This document shows, piece by piece, positions 26,001 through 37,000 of a stretch of 64,000 nt of DNA. Source of the DNA: Orthonyx spaldingii. Lineage: Eukaryota; Chordata; Aves; Passeriformes; Orthonychidae. The notes beneath the pieces were generated by a model. The model ran no database searches and was not told where the DNA came from. It saw only the letters and a program-made list of their open reading frames with translations. The position numbers were made by a program, and so were the translations under genes. The number at the start of each line of letters is the position of its first letter. Positions within the stretch are counted from its first letter, which is position 1. Location of the stretch: positions 1 to 64,000 of the forward strand of contig VZTJ01000251.1 in NCBI GenBank assembly GCA_013397795.1, read 5' to 3'.

Positions 26001-29000
26001 TTAAGATTGTGCTTTTTGGAGAAGTCTTACAACTTAACTTAAATAGCTCCCAAACAGTTCCTGCCTATCAAAGTGCAAATCAATTAATTGGAAGGTGATC
26101 AGATCCTTGTCTAACTTTTGTCTATATTTACTTGCATTTCAGATAAGTGACACAGTGCTAAATGATGATGACATTGGGGATAGTTGCCATGAAGGCTTTC
26201 TCCTCAAGTATGAAATTCAGTTTTGATTTATGCTGTAGTAAAATGATTTAAACTTGTGTATACATCTAAATGTATCTATCTGCATGTGCTTGTGAACATG
26301 GGTTGGAATAGATTTCCTTATAGGAGGGGGAACAATGACATGTATTTGGCTTTTTGAAATTTTGTCAGTGAAATGTTATAAAAATTTCTGTCATTTTAGA
26401 AGAATGATTCTGGGCTAATACCTGCATCTCTGTAGACTGTGTTGCAACAGAATCATTTGTTTGATAATAGAATTCCTATCAAATATGCATTTTTCTTTGA
26501 TATCTACATTTAATTTTATAAGACTCAAAGTCTTGCTTTTTTTTTTTTTGAAATAGCAAAAAATCTGAGTTGTGCATAAACTTTAAATAATAGTCATTAA
26601 TGGTGTGGCATATAGCATGCTTAATGTTGAGTTGTGTATTTCTCTTTTTCCCGTTTTTAATTTTTAAGTGGAAATAGTTGAACTTGAGAGCAACTTGGTC
26701 TATTCCTGTGGGAAAGTGTATTTCACAGGTTTTAATTGATGTTCTGTAACCTTTCATAGTGTCTCCTGCATAACTGCATTCATGTATGTGGTGCTTGGTG
26801 ACATCTATTTATATACCATCATGTGTGGTTTCAATACTGAAGAAACTGTTGAACTTTTGGATTTCAACAGTAGCCTACACTGCTATTTAAAGTCCTGTGG
26901 TTATGGATGTACCGGTTATAAACATACTTGGAGCACTTTATTCTTCTTGTGAAGGTGGTAATTGTTTCATTTGAAAAATCTGATTAAATGTATTAACCTA
27001 TGTCTGTTTTTACTTGCAGTGCAATTAGTTCACACCTGCAGACCTGTGGTTGTTCTGTAGTGGTAGGAAGCAGTGCAGAAAAAGTTAATAAGGTAATGTA
27101 CTTTCTAATAAACTGAACTTAAATGCTAATTGTTAGGAGTGTTAATGTGTTACTTGGAACAAAGTTAATCTATAAACATACTTGAGGCTGAAGATGTAAA
27201 GAATATGGTTGTCTGGCTATCTTCAGCTGACTGGACTAGCAGAAGATAATTCTGCCTGAAAATTGCCTTTCTATTGTATTCTGACCACTATAAGAAAACC
27301 AACGTATTGAACTGATACAGTAAGTAAATGAGTCTGGGTTTTTAAAAATAGGTTTGTTAGCTAAAATACACAAATCAAAGAGTCTGACTGGCTTGCCCAT
27401 TTCAGCTATGTCACAGAATCACAGAATCATCGAAGTTGGGAGGGTCACCCAGCCCAAGCATTCAGCTGGCAGTGCCACTGTAACCCCGAAACCACTCAAC
27501 CACATCACCCAGTGCCAGATCCAGATGCTTCTTAAACACCTCCAGGGATGGGGAGTCCACCTCCTCCATGGGCAACCTGTTCCAGTGGCTGACCACCCTA
27601 ACAGCGAATAATTTTTTTATAATAAGTAATCTGAATCTTCCCTATTTCGTTTTAAGGCCGTTTCCTCTTGTCCTCTTACTGCAGACACAGCAGGACAGAT
27701 CTGCCCTCACCTCACTACACCCTGCTATCAGGGAGTTGTCGAGGGTGATGAGGTCACCTCTGAGCCTCCTCTTTACAAAACTAAACAGCCATTCCTCAGT
27801 AAGACATGTTTGCTAGTCTTTTTATGAGTTTTGTTGCCCTTCTCTGGACACACTCCAGCACTTCAATGTCTTTTTTGAAGTGGGAGGCCCAGAATTGAAT
27901 ACAGAATTTGAGCTGTGGCCTCACCAGAGCCAAGTACAGGGGGAGAATCACTGCCCTGGTCCCGCTGGCCACACTTTTGCTGATACAGGCCAGGATGCCA
28001 TTGGCCTTCTTGGCTACCTGGGCACACTACTGGCTTATATTAAGCTGGCTATCAGCCAGCACCCCCAGGTCCTGTTCTCCTGATCGGCTCTCAAGCCACT
28101 CTGCCCCCAGCCTGTAGTGCTGCATGGGGTTGTTGTAATCCAAGGACAGAACCCAGCACTTGGCCTTTTCATGAAGTTTGTCCTTGGCCCATTGATCAAG
28201 TCTGTCCAGGTCTCTCTGCAGAGCCTTCATACCCTTGAGCAGATCAACACGCCTGCCCACCTTGGTGTCCTCTGCAAACTAGGAGTACACTCAATCCCCA
28301 CATCCAGATCATCAACAGAGATGTTGAACACGACCAAGCCCAGAAATGTGCCTGGAGAACACTGATAGCAGTGTGTATACGGATGATACCCATGTCATTG
28401 GGTATTACCTGTATGCTCTTAAGCAATTAGGGTCTCCATAATTTCTCCTGCACTAGGCAGTAAACATACTTCTGTGTTACAAGCTGTTTGTGTTTCATGA
28501 AACCTGTGTGTATTTCTTCAGTGTGAAATAAAAATTATGAGCAGTGGGCCTGCTGAATATATTATATATTACTTGTAGTCTACATCTATACTATGTATTT
28601 TATATTTTATAGTATATAGGACTTCTTGCTGTAATGAAGTATAACAGTAAAAAAAAAAATTAAAGGCATCTTTAGTAAAGCTTTGTTTTGAAATGAGCAG
28701 CTCATTATGCTTTATAAAAATCGGGGCAGAGGGAATGCATTGTTTCATGTGTATTACCAGCAGTGGTAAAGGACCTCTGATCAAATCAACAGTAAATGCT
28801 GATGCTCACAAGCAACAGGCAAACCAGAGAAAAGAAAATTCTCAGATCTTAGCTGAAATCAGCTAACCATAGTTAATATGTATTGTTTCAGAGATGTAAG
28901 CTTTACGCACAATTAAGTTATTGGAAATGTTATATGTTTAAGAAAAGTATTATATATTTACACACGTCTGCTGTATATAATATAAGAGGAAATATTAGAA

Positions 29001-32000
29001 GCTTAAGTAGTTATAAAAAGCTTATAGATCATTAAATAGTTAATAAAATGGATTTAATGTCTAAATGGTTATGAATGTGTAAAATAATACATTGATAAGC
29101 TAGACAGTATAGGTAAAAATGGTGTCAAAGAATGTGAGCCTCAAGATCCATCCAGGGTAAATTTCATAAATTAATTCTATACATGTTCTTATCAGCGGCA
29201 TGCTCCTTGTGTCACGGTACAACTGTTCTGAAGTAACTGCTTTCTTAATAGCGTGCTTCAGCTTGCCGCAATGTAAAAAAAACCATTTGTGGCATATTGC
29301 GACAAAAAGCATCAGTCAGAAATTATGTTGTCATTGTTTTAGGTGCTGCAGAAACATGGTGTGCAAAGACAGAGCTGTTTCAAATATCTTACAGACACAG
29401 ATAGGACACCACACGTTAAGACTGAAAGATGATCAGAATGGAATACGTGTTGTATTTGGAGTGATTACTGGTAGCTCTTTCAGCCCAGAAGTTTGATGAT
29501 GGATGATGAAGTACCTGTGTTCATTATAACAGAGAGTTTAAGGATATTACTGAGGAGATAAGCATGGGTACTTACTTACAAAATTGACTCTGCCTGATTT
29601 GAGACAATAACTGCTATTTCAATAGGAAATGAATAAAATAAGAGGCTTAAAAGGCTAGGAAAGTAATCACAGTAGCTCATGTTTATGAAAAGAAAGATGT
29701 AGAAGAAAACAAAAGCGTTTTGTTCTACATAACTGGATAAAAAACAAACTTGGTTGCAAAAAAGTGTTGGATTTTTTCACCATTTGACAAGAAGTTGGAA
29801 TAGTATGGCTTAAAGTATCAGTAATTAAAAAATAAGTAAAAGTAAGCGTGTCACTGTTCTGTGGCCTTTTATAAAGTTTAGGCTTTTCTAATAAGCATGG
29901 TGAACTCTTTTGTTCATCATTTGAAATGCCTAATACAGTCTAGTCAGACTTACTTCCTTACACTTTCATGCATTTCAGAACTGTTCTTTTTAATGCAGAT
30001 TGTGAGAACATTGTGCCTGTTTCTTACACCATCTGAGCGGAAGTGTTCCAGACTCTGTAGGAATGAGTCCTCTTTCAAATATGAGTCAGGACTTTTTGTT
30101 CAAGGCTTACTCAAAGTAAGTATGCTTAGGAAAGTTCTGCTCTTCTGTAGTTTAAGAACATTCTTCAGTGTATGTTTGTGCATATGATATGCACAGACAT
30201 CCACACATTCACATTCAAAAAAATGTGTCATCTTCCCTTGATGAAATCTTGTCTGGCACTGTAGCTATCATTGTAATTATCTTCATGTTAAAATTCCATG
30301 CCAGTCTTTTCTGTGATACATCTGTTTCTTGAGGTTTGTTCAGGATTGTTCCTGTACTTTGAGGGACAATAGTAATACTCTTTTGTCTGTTTGGGGGTAG
30401 AATCCCAAAAAAGTTTTGTGTTTTAACAAAACCAAGGAAGAACAGTCACATCAGGCATGGAGTTTCCAAGTATTTTAAACAGTCTGTGGCAATGGGTGAA
30501 GACGAATAGAAAAATAATGCTTCTTGCTCTAGTAAGCAGTCTGAACTTACCAGATAACAATAATACTGCAATGCTAACGGGCTCACAAACCAGATGATGC
30601 AATAGTGTAATACACAGGTTACCTCAGTACCTGTTTTCACTGTTTTGTTAAGGAAATCATTCAGTATTAAGGACTTACTACTGGACTGCAACCATCAGTT
30701 CTCGCAAACAAAACACAGCTAAAAAGTGGGTTATAAAATTTAGGTATGATGCTTTAATGTTGTTTTGTGCCAATAAAGCTTTGCATTTTTACTAAAATAA
30801 TAAATTTTTTCACTGAAACAGGATGCAACAGGAAGCTTTGTGTTGCCCTTCCGTCAAGTAATGTATGCCCCATACCCTACTACACATATAGATGTAGATG
30901 TCAATACAGTGAAGCAGATGCCCCCTTGTCATGAACACATATATAACCAACGACGATACATGAGATCTGAGCTGACAGCATTTTGGAGAGCTAATTCTGA
31001 TGAAGAAATGTCTCAAGATCATATTATCCACACAGATGAGAGTTTCACACCTGATTTGTACGTATTCTCACATCTCACAAAGTTACGTGATTTGGGATAA
31101 GAGTGTAAAGTACAGAGCCTACTTGCAGTGAAGTACATGGAGCTTCTTAAAAGCAAAAAAAACCTTCTTCTACTCTGGTAGTTGTATTTGTTTGGGCAGC
31201 ATTTACCAGGTTTTTCAGTTGTTTGGTTACATCATATATTACTGGAACCAATTTTCAATGGTAATTATGTTAATTTTATTGCCTATTTTAATTAGGGGTA
31301 TAATAGAGCTGAGTGTATTTTACAGGGCCCAATGGGTTTCCTGGATTTAGTTCATTTCATCTGAGTGCTTTAAAATTCTGTGTTATCTTTAAAAATATCA
31401 GAATTGTAATTCCCTGCAATTTTAAATTCATTTTTAATTTCAGCCAGACTGTCAACAGTAATGCTTCTGCTGTGCTCAACTCCTCGAAGGTTAATATCCA
31501 TTAATGACATTAACTCAACATGTTTGTTTGTTTTCTTTTTGTAGAAATGTCTTTCAAGATATCCTGCATAGAGATACATTAGTAAAAGCCTTCCTGGATC
31601 AGGTAACTGTTGCTTTTTCAGAAAAAAACCAGAAATACAGATCAGTATTTTGACCCCTTGTAACAGATAATTTAACACAAATAGATCTTTTGATGGTTTG
31701 ATAGCTTTTCTTCATACTACTGCTATGATTCTTCTCTACATAAGTAGAAAGAAAAATACTGATATAAAACTGAAACTCCTGCTTAGGTGTGAAAAACAAG
31801 GGACATCTTTTATTGCTGTGCAACAGTGTCTACAATTACAGTATTGAAAAAACTGCCTGACTGGGAATAATTTCAGATAATTATCCAAACAGAATTATAA
31901 TACTGCTTTATTGTACCTGAACAGATAGGAAACATAGAAAGCATGCTGACTATATGTACAAATCTGCTGTTATTTGCCTGCTTTGCTGTAATTAAGGATA

Positions 32001-32474
32001 TGTTACATGTGTATGCAGTGTTTCTTTATTTTCCACGTTCTTGAAATGGTTCTTGAATTTCCATGTCTACCTAATGTTCTGGTACCATTTTTAACAGATC
32101 TTTCACCTGAAGCCTGGCTTGTCTCTAAGGAGTACTTTCCTTGCACAATTTCTGCTAGTCCTTCACAGAAAAGCCTTAACTTTGATAAAGTACATAGAGG
32201 ATGACACGTAAGTGAACAGATAATAGAAAGCAGATTTACAGAAACTTCTTTTGTTCTTTTTTAAAACACGTTTTTATTTTCTTGCAGGCAAAAAGGGAAA
32301 AAACCTTTTAAGTCTCTTCGTAGCTTAAAGATAGATCTTGACTTGACAGCAGAGGGCGATCTTAACATCATAATGGCTTTGGCTGAGAAGATTAAACCAG
32401 GTCTACACTCCTTTATCTTTGGGAGGCCGTTCTACACTAGTGTACAAGAACGTGACATGCTTATGACATTTTAA
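21165..32474 (+). CDS. C9orf72: C9orf72, guanine nucleotide exchange/GAP-like DENN protein, 481 aa (ten coding exons)
   Basis: Joining 21165-21608, 24659-24718, 25417-25512, 26143-26207, 27020-27092, 29999-30115, 30822-31057, 31545-31602, 32098-32207 and 32288-32474 gives 1446 nt, 481 residues plus TAA. This equals the human long isoform in length, and every junction is GT-AG. The product begins MSALCPPPSPAVAKTE and ends YTSVQERDMLMTF, near-identical to human with a few substitutions (for example LAEKR for human LSEKG). Known family facts: the protein has a longin plus DENN architecture (longin about residues 1-150, DENN parts in the remainder). It forms a complex with SMCR8 and WDR41 that acts in autophagy and at lysosomes and has GAP activity toward small GTPases. 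The start has G at -3 and matches the family start. It is the only gene here with a complete multi-exon model, and its identity is secure. Confidence 0.98.
21609..24658 (+). other. C9orf72 intron 2 (about 3.05 kb)
   Basis: Intron with GTAAGT donor and CTCAG acceptor. Apart from a long T-homopolymer I see no exon, RNA gene or recognised repeat. Confidence 0.8.
23039..23079. repeat. T homopolymer of about 41 bp
   Basis: An uninterrupted T run inside C9orf72 intron 2, followed by AGGGAGATCACAG. Read on the minus strand, it is a poly(A) following about 200 bp of non-coding sequence. It could therefore be the tail of a retroposed copy, but no AATAAA lies in the usual position. Confidence 0.85.
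24659..24718 (+). CDS. C9orf72: C9orf72 coding exon 2 (residues 149-168)
   Basis: 60 nt between CTTGCTCAG and GTAAGG. It encodes ERQEHFQKIVLEGTERMEDQ, differing from human mainly at HF/NV and V/I. Phase 0 at both ends. Confidence 0.97.
25417..25512 (+). CDS. C9orf72: C9orf72 coding exon 3 (residues 169-200)
   Basis: 96 nt between TTGTGCAG and GTAAGT, encoding GQSIIPMLTGEVIPV... to SEEID. Phase 0 at both ends. Confidence 0.97.
26143..26207 (+). CDS. C9orf72: C9orf72 coding exon 4 (residues 201-222, split codon)
   Basis: 65 nt between GCATTTCAG and GTATGA, encoding ISDTVLNDDDIGDSCHEGFL and onward, ending in the first two bases of an Asn codon. The non-optimal donor AA|GTATGA, read through, gives a short form with AAG TAT GAA ATT CAG TTT TGA. 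Confidence 0.97.
27020..27092 (+). CDS. C9orf72: C9orf72 coding exon 5
   Basis: 73 nt between TACTTGCAG and GTAATG. It completes the Asn codon and encodes AISSHLQTCGCSVVVGSSAE then KVNK, identical to human in this stretch. Confidence 0.97.
27093..29998 (+). other. C9orf72 intron 6 (about 2.9 kb) with CR1 insertion
   Basis: GTAATG donor, TGCAG acceptor. About a third of the intron is a CR1. The rest is AT-rich with no supportable feature. Confidence 0.8.
27411..28366 (-). mobile_element. CR1 LINE, about 950 bp, the longest copy in the window
   Basis: Begins on the + strand with TCACAGAATCACAGAATCAT, the complement of the CR1 octamer tail, and runs through CCTGTTCCAGTGGCTGACCA, TCTGGACACACTCCAGCAC and GCCAGGATGCCATTGGCCTT. 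It reaches CCACATCCAGATCATCAACA, which is the C-terminal part of the reverse-transcriptase frame. The frame is broken by stops and indels, so the copy is inactive. Confidence 0.93.
29999..30115 (+). CDS. C9orf72: C9orf72 coding exon 6
   Basis: 117 nt between TAATGCAG and GTAAGT, encoding IVRTLCLFLTPSERKCSRLC, then RNESSFKYESGLFVQGLLK. The RN pair replaces human EA and creates an N-E-S sequon-like motif that is irrelevant for a cytosolic protein. Confidence 0.97.
30822..31057 (+). CDS. C9orf72: C9orf72 coding exon 7
   Basis: 236 nt between ACTGAAACAG and GTACGT, the longest internal exon. It encodes DATGSFVLPFRQVMYAPYPT and on to DESFTPDL, with divergence from human concentrated in the ANSDEEMSQDHIIHTDE segment. 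Confidence 0.97.
31545..31602 (+). CDS. C9orf72: C9orf72 coding exon 8
   Basis: 58 nt between TTTTTGTAG and GTAACT, encoding NVFQDILHRDTLVKAFLDQ after completion of a split Leu codon. Confidence 0.97.
32098..32207 (+). CDS. C9orf72: C9orf72 coding exon 9
   Basis: 110 nt between TTTTTAACAG and GTAAGT, encoding IFHLKPGLSLRSTFLAQFLL and on to KYIEDD with a split Thr codon. Confidence 0.97.
32288..32474 (+). CDS. C9orf72: C9orf72 coding exon 10 with stop codon
   Basis: Follows an unusually short 80-bp intron (32208-32287, GTAAGT...TTGCAG). It encodes QKGKKPFKSLRSLKIDLDLT through FGRPFYTSVQERDMLMTF and ends at TAA 32472-32474. Confidence 0.97.
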
Positions 32475-33336
32475 AGTTTTCCCTGCGTCTCATATTGCAG
32501 TCCTGCAGAGCACAAAATCTGTCAGTGTGACCTCCACACTGGTGACAAGCATTGACAGCTGAGGGTGAAGCATCAGGAGCACAGTAACACTGAGGTGTGT
32601 CCCAAGCAGTAGGGGTCTTGTGGGAGGGAATTTCAGCTTGGCTAGATAAGCATGATTTTAATTAATTTGTCTCTTCTGTGTGTTTTTTTAATTGTAAAAG
32701 TAAATGTTACCAGAGGTTCCTTGGCCTTATTGGCTTAGTAGATAAATGTGGACATTTTTTGGTGTGCAATGAAAGGAAGCATTTTAATTTATATTCTCCA
32801 GAGACTTCTTTGAGGGGTGTGTCAGATTTTCCCTATTCTGCTGTGTTAGTACGTTCAGTGTTTCCGCAGAAAACAGTACATACATTCTCTCTAACCATGG
32901 AGGTTGCAGAAAAGGAGCCTTCCAAGAGTTTCAGAGTTTTTAAAACTGTTGTTCTTACGTATGTGGTGCAAATGTGAAATATGACTTGCCTCATCTGCCT
33001 TTTTTAACACTCCTGGTTCCTTCCTTTAGAGCATTTAAACATATTTGGAATTTTTAATCTACTACAAAGTGCTATTCCTGAGTGCAGACTGTTGATTATT
33101 AGCAGCTTAAATACCACTACATTGCACATGGGAACTAGGTCATTACTCAAGCAGCTTTGTGCATGTAAGTGCCAACCAGGATACTCTATCACATATTTCT
33201 GGGCTTTCCTGCAGTGGAGTATTCAGTGATCAGCTAACTGAAGTCTTCCAAAACACAAAACAGAACACTTGTGTCATTCCACAGCAGTTGTCAGTCTTTC
33301 TGTGTGTAAACTGCCACTGTCAGTTTCAATGAGCTT

Positions 33337-33545
33337 CATAGAATCATTTGGAATGGAAAATACCTTCAAGATCATTGAGACCTACCATGAACCCAGAACT
33401 GCCAGGTTCACCAATAAACCATGTGACTAAGTGCCACACCTACACGTTTTTTGAACTCTTCTGGGGACAGTGATTCCACCTCTTCCTGGGCAGATTGTTC
33501 CAATGCTTGACAAAATATTCGCATTAAAGTATTAGACCCTTCCAA
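33337..33545 (-). mobile_element. Degraded CR1 LINE 3' end in the probable C9orf72 3' UTR
   Basis: Reverse-complement CR1 with CATAGAATCATTTGGAATGG, AGTGCCACACCTACACG, ATTCCACCTCTTCCTGGGC and TTCCAATGCTTGACAA. It has more substitutions than the other copies, so it is probably older. It contains an AATAAA at 33413 on the + strand. Confidence 0.8.
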
Positions 33546-34322
33546 AGAACATCAAGGTGATAGCCAAACTAAAAGATAAAACAGTATTTTTTGTTTCATT
33601 TACATCACCATTTATATATTTAATAATCCTTAATTCAGGGATGTGCATAGCCATGAACTAATGTGATTAGCATTTTAGTAAGTTAACTCTAGTCATTAAG
33701 TTTAGTTATCTTCTTAGTTCAGCTTAACATATCTCCAACTTAGCTTGAAAATCAAGACATATTTTCTATAGGTATGCCTCAACATTTCTTTCTCAGTAGC
33801 ATGTAGAGCAGCGCAGTATCAGGTGAATGCAGACTTTTTTTTTAACCCAGAAATCAGAGGTACATCTGTACTGCATGTTATTGTATCTCTGCTCTTCTTG
33901 GACAAGTGTAGGAATTTATGTGTGTCGTGTTTCAGCATAAAGTCATAACTAAATATTCATTGGAAAAGTGGAAGAGTGGCACTGATTAGAGAAGCCATGG
34001 CTGCTTTATTCATTACCTTGTTTATACCTCTCCTTTGTAAACAGGTTTCTGTTTTCAAGATAGCTTTTTAGTGTTGCTTTCATGTAGCAAGGCAGAAAAG
34101 AGAAGTCAGATTTACAACTTTTCCTGAAATGTCTGATACTCAGATTTTAGAAGAAATACTGTCCTTTATTTAGATGCCCAAATTCCCTTACATTTCCTGA
34201 AAGACAAAGATTCTCAATCAAATATTTAAAGCTTCTAAAAGATGTGAAATTGAGACCCATCTGCACACCATTTTTGTGAATTAGCATCATCAGTGTTACC
34301 TGGTTGCAAAAGAATTGACATA

Positions 34323-34438
34323 TTGTGGAGCCATCCACATATATTATAAACATATGTGGATATTTATGGATATAAATAAATTGTGGAGCCATCCATATAT
34401 ATTATAAATATATGTGGATATTTATGCATATGAATAAA
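34323..34438. repeat. Two-copy 58-bp tandem repeat, each copy a hairpin
   Basis: Copies at 34323-34380 and 34381-34438 both start TTGTGGAGCCATCCA. Each contains an inverted repeat; in copy 1 CCACATAT (about 34335) pairs with ATATGTGG (about 34352). The copies also each carry an AATAAA near their end. Confidence 0.85.
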
Positions 34439-34645
34439 TACATATTGCTCTACATGCATGTAGAATTCTTGCAGTAAGCTTGGTGATTCATCAAAAGAAC
34501 TTGTCAGAATTACACTGATGTAAATTACTTGTGCTGAGATTCTGTTTGTCAGTCTACCACTACTGTTCCCTTCTGTGTTTTCAGTCAAGGCATTAGAGCC
34601 TGCATATACTTGTTACTCTCATGTCTAAGATAGTGAAAGAAATGT

Positions 34646-34651
34646 AATAAA
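34646..34651 (+). terminator. Candidate polyadenylation signal of C9orf72
   Basis: AATAAA in the context ATGTAATAAACACTG, about 2.17 kb after the stop codon. It is a canonical hexamer, but use is unproven. Confidence 0.4.
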
Positions 34652-34940
34652 CACTGCCGAAACTTCTAATGTAGAAGTTGTGTCAAAATATAAGAGCTTT
34701 AAATGTGCTGCTGAAATGAATTCTTTCAGCTTGATAAGCATTGGAAACTCAACACTGACACTACTAACAGTCAAGCTGTTTGTTTACTGAAGATTCTGTT
34801 ACTTTTTGCAGTTACTGGAAACTGGAAATTCAGTTGCTACTTTTGTTGCGCAGCTGTCACAAGTGCAGAATGTGTAGTGAAGTACATTGTTAAACGCATC
34901 CGCATGTGTTATAAATCTAGCTAAGGAAACAAAGTATTCT

Positions 34941-34946
34941 AATAAA
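34941..34946 (+). terminator. Alternative polyadenylation signal of C9orf72
   Basis: AATAAA in TTCTAATAAAATTCATG, followed within about 40 bp by T/GT-rich sequence (GGACTTTTAATTGTTGCTG) suited to a downstream element. Confidence 0.45.
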
Positions 34947-34965
34947 ATTCATGCACATTTTTTGG

Positions 34966-36240
34966 ACTTTTAATTGTTGCTGATTTTTTTCACACAATTT
35001 CTGTTCTGTATCTGACAGCATCATTGTATTTTATGCTTTGAACTAAAAAAGAAATCTTTGTTCCTTCTTGTTAAATTAGAAGTTATGCTTGGATGTTGAT
35101 GTCATTGATGAAAATCACATGTTATTTAGTTCCTTCATTTCTGTTAAGGACTTACTCATTTCAAGCTGAGACCAGTGGGACTTGCTGTGCTTCTGATGTA
35201 CTCAGATATGAATTTTAAAAAGCTTTAATCCCATAAATGAGAATTTAGAAATGTTTTATCTAGCAGTCAGCAGATACCTTTCTTCAGGATTTAATTTCCT
35301 TACATTTAAAAGAAAATGGCAAATTTATTTCTTACAGCTGGATTTGAAAGGGAAGTAGTGTTTTCAAGCATTTTTAGTAGCACATTATTCCTGGCCTTTG
35401 CACACCTGTAAAGGTAGCACAGAAAGATATCCACTGAAATGTCTTACTTGTTAGGACCACAGAGGATATTCCCTGGCTATATACAAGTTTGTTGCAATGA
35501 CATTTTTATTCCAGAGCTGAATAGGCATTTTGGTGATGTTCTTTTCTCTAAGCCAGCAGTATGATATACCGAGTGCCAGGACTTCTACACTCTGTTCTGT
35601 ACTGGCAAACGATGTTAGAAAGCTTTCTCTTCCTATTCTTAGACCTGTGAGCACAAAGAAGTGTAGTCCAGAGCATGAGGACAAACAGGCATGTTGCTCC
35701 CTGCTGTTGTCTAGTCGGAGCCTACAAAGCAAGTTCTTTGTCCTCTTCAGTGGTGAGAAGGCTCAGACCATACACATTGGTATTCAGAGTAGCTTTTGCA
35801 CAAGGGTAAAACATTGTTGTCTTGTCTGTCTGTGTCCTGACATAGAGCTCCTGTTACACTTCCTACGTGGGCAAAACACTAAGGAAACTCCAGGGCAGCA
35901 TGTCATTATTTACAAGGTTGTTCACATGATATTTCAGCTATAGGAAGTAATTATCTTCTCAAAACCATACTGTTCATATGCATATCCAAAAGTTTCAAAC
36001 ACAGAAGACTTTCAATTGAAGTTCATAAGTATGAAGTAAAGGATACATTCTTGACAATGGCCATCAAGTGAGTCTGATTTCAGTTCTAAATAAAATAAGA
36101 GAGCAACCCTGCAAGAATTTTTATTGTTTGATTAGCATTAGGCAGCTTTTAAAAGCAAAAGATCAGAGGAAAGAGAAATTTCTACTTAACACAGAATGGC
36201 AACTCGTAATTGTTCCTTCGTCTTAGATATTTCTACCTTT
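34966..36240. other. Intergenic DNA, no gene recognised
   Basis: A 137-codon frame on the + strand (35530-35943) and a 93-codon frame on the - strand overlap in the same patch. Neither has family features, so I treat both as chance. Confidence 0.5.
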
Positions 36241-36253
36241 TTTGACACATAGA

Positions 36254-36471
36254 TGGAGGAGGCCTTTGACAACTGGAAAAGAGCCAAAAGACAGTCTGAG
36301 GAAATGCGGGTTGACCAGTTTTACTCAGGTATCAAACAAAATCATGCCGTGTGTCTTCTTAGACCTAGTGTGTTACCACATGAAAAAGGAGAACGTGATT
36401 GGGAGTTACCAGCAGAGACTGACAAAGTGAATAATGGTTCATCTACCTTATTATATTTTGTGATAAAATGA
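36254..36471 (+). other. Unrecognised open frame of 72 codons next to a CR1
   Basis: The frame from ATG 36253-36255 reads MEEAFDNWKRAKRQSEEMRV and continues to a stop at 36471. It has a charged, coiled-coil-like start and less chance-like composition than other frames. A plausible acceptor TTTGACACATAG precedes it, and an internal CAG|GTATC donor-like site occurs near 36329. It could be an exon of an unannotated transcript, a retrocopy fragment or chance. I do not recognise a family. It directly abuts a CR1 insertion. Confidence 0.3.
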
Positions 36472-36479
36472 TTGAATTT

Positions 36480-37000
36480 GAGGATGTGGAGAATGGGATC
36501 TAACAGGCTGACTTCAGCAACACTTCCAGCACTCTTCCACAGTATCCCTGTAGGCAAGCTGGTGTTAGAGTGGAGATGGGTGCCCCACAAGCGTGGTACA
36601 TACTTGATTGAGTGGCTGGGCTTAGATATGATGGCTACTGGGTCATATCTGACTGGAGGGTGGTGCCCTGTGGGATCCCAAAGGGTCTCCCCTTGGGTTT
36701 GTCTTGTTCAATGTCTGTATCTGTGACCTGAGAAGTACTTCAGATTTGCAGGTGGTGCCAAATCAGGGATCACTGTTCAATATGCACAAGGATAGCACAA
36801 GCTGTCCAGAGGGACTGGGACGGATGGGAGGACAGGAGGGATTCCCCATGTCCTTGGGACAGCAGAAAAGGGCAGGCAGAGCTCTGGAAGCCATGCCTGT
36901 GAGACCATGGGCAGCTCTGGGGAGAAGGCCCTGGGTCCTGGTGAGCTGAGCAGAACCAGAGGGTCTGGAGATAAGGAAAGCTGATTGCCCAGGAAGACAG
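36480..37000 (+). mobile_element. Diverged CR1 LINE fragment
   Basis: Sense-strand CR1 phrases are clear at 36655-36770: GGTGCCCTGTGGGATCCCAA, CAAAGGGTCTCC, TTGTTCAATGTCTGTATC and TTTGCAGGTGGTGCCAAATC. These correspond to the C-terminal reverse-transcriptase part. The sequence then becomes divergent, and the 3' boundary (about 37000, possibly to 37390) is not sharp. Confidence 0.7.

Larger units (their letters stand above)
32475..34965 (+). other. C9orf72: Probable C9orf72 3' UTR
   Basis: No further exon is needed after the stop. Candidate polyadenylation signals occur at 34646 and 34941, giving a 3' UTR of about 2.2-2.5 kb, similar in scale to the human transcript. The region carries a CR1 fragment and a duplicated hairpin. 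Without transcript data the real cleavage site is unknown; an earlier site is possible. Confidence 0.5.

Noticed and set aside
27880..28260. Several overlapping frames suggesting a short gene
   Set aside because: They lie within a minus-strand CR1 LINE copy and represent reverse-transcriptase remnants and their shadows.
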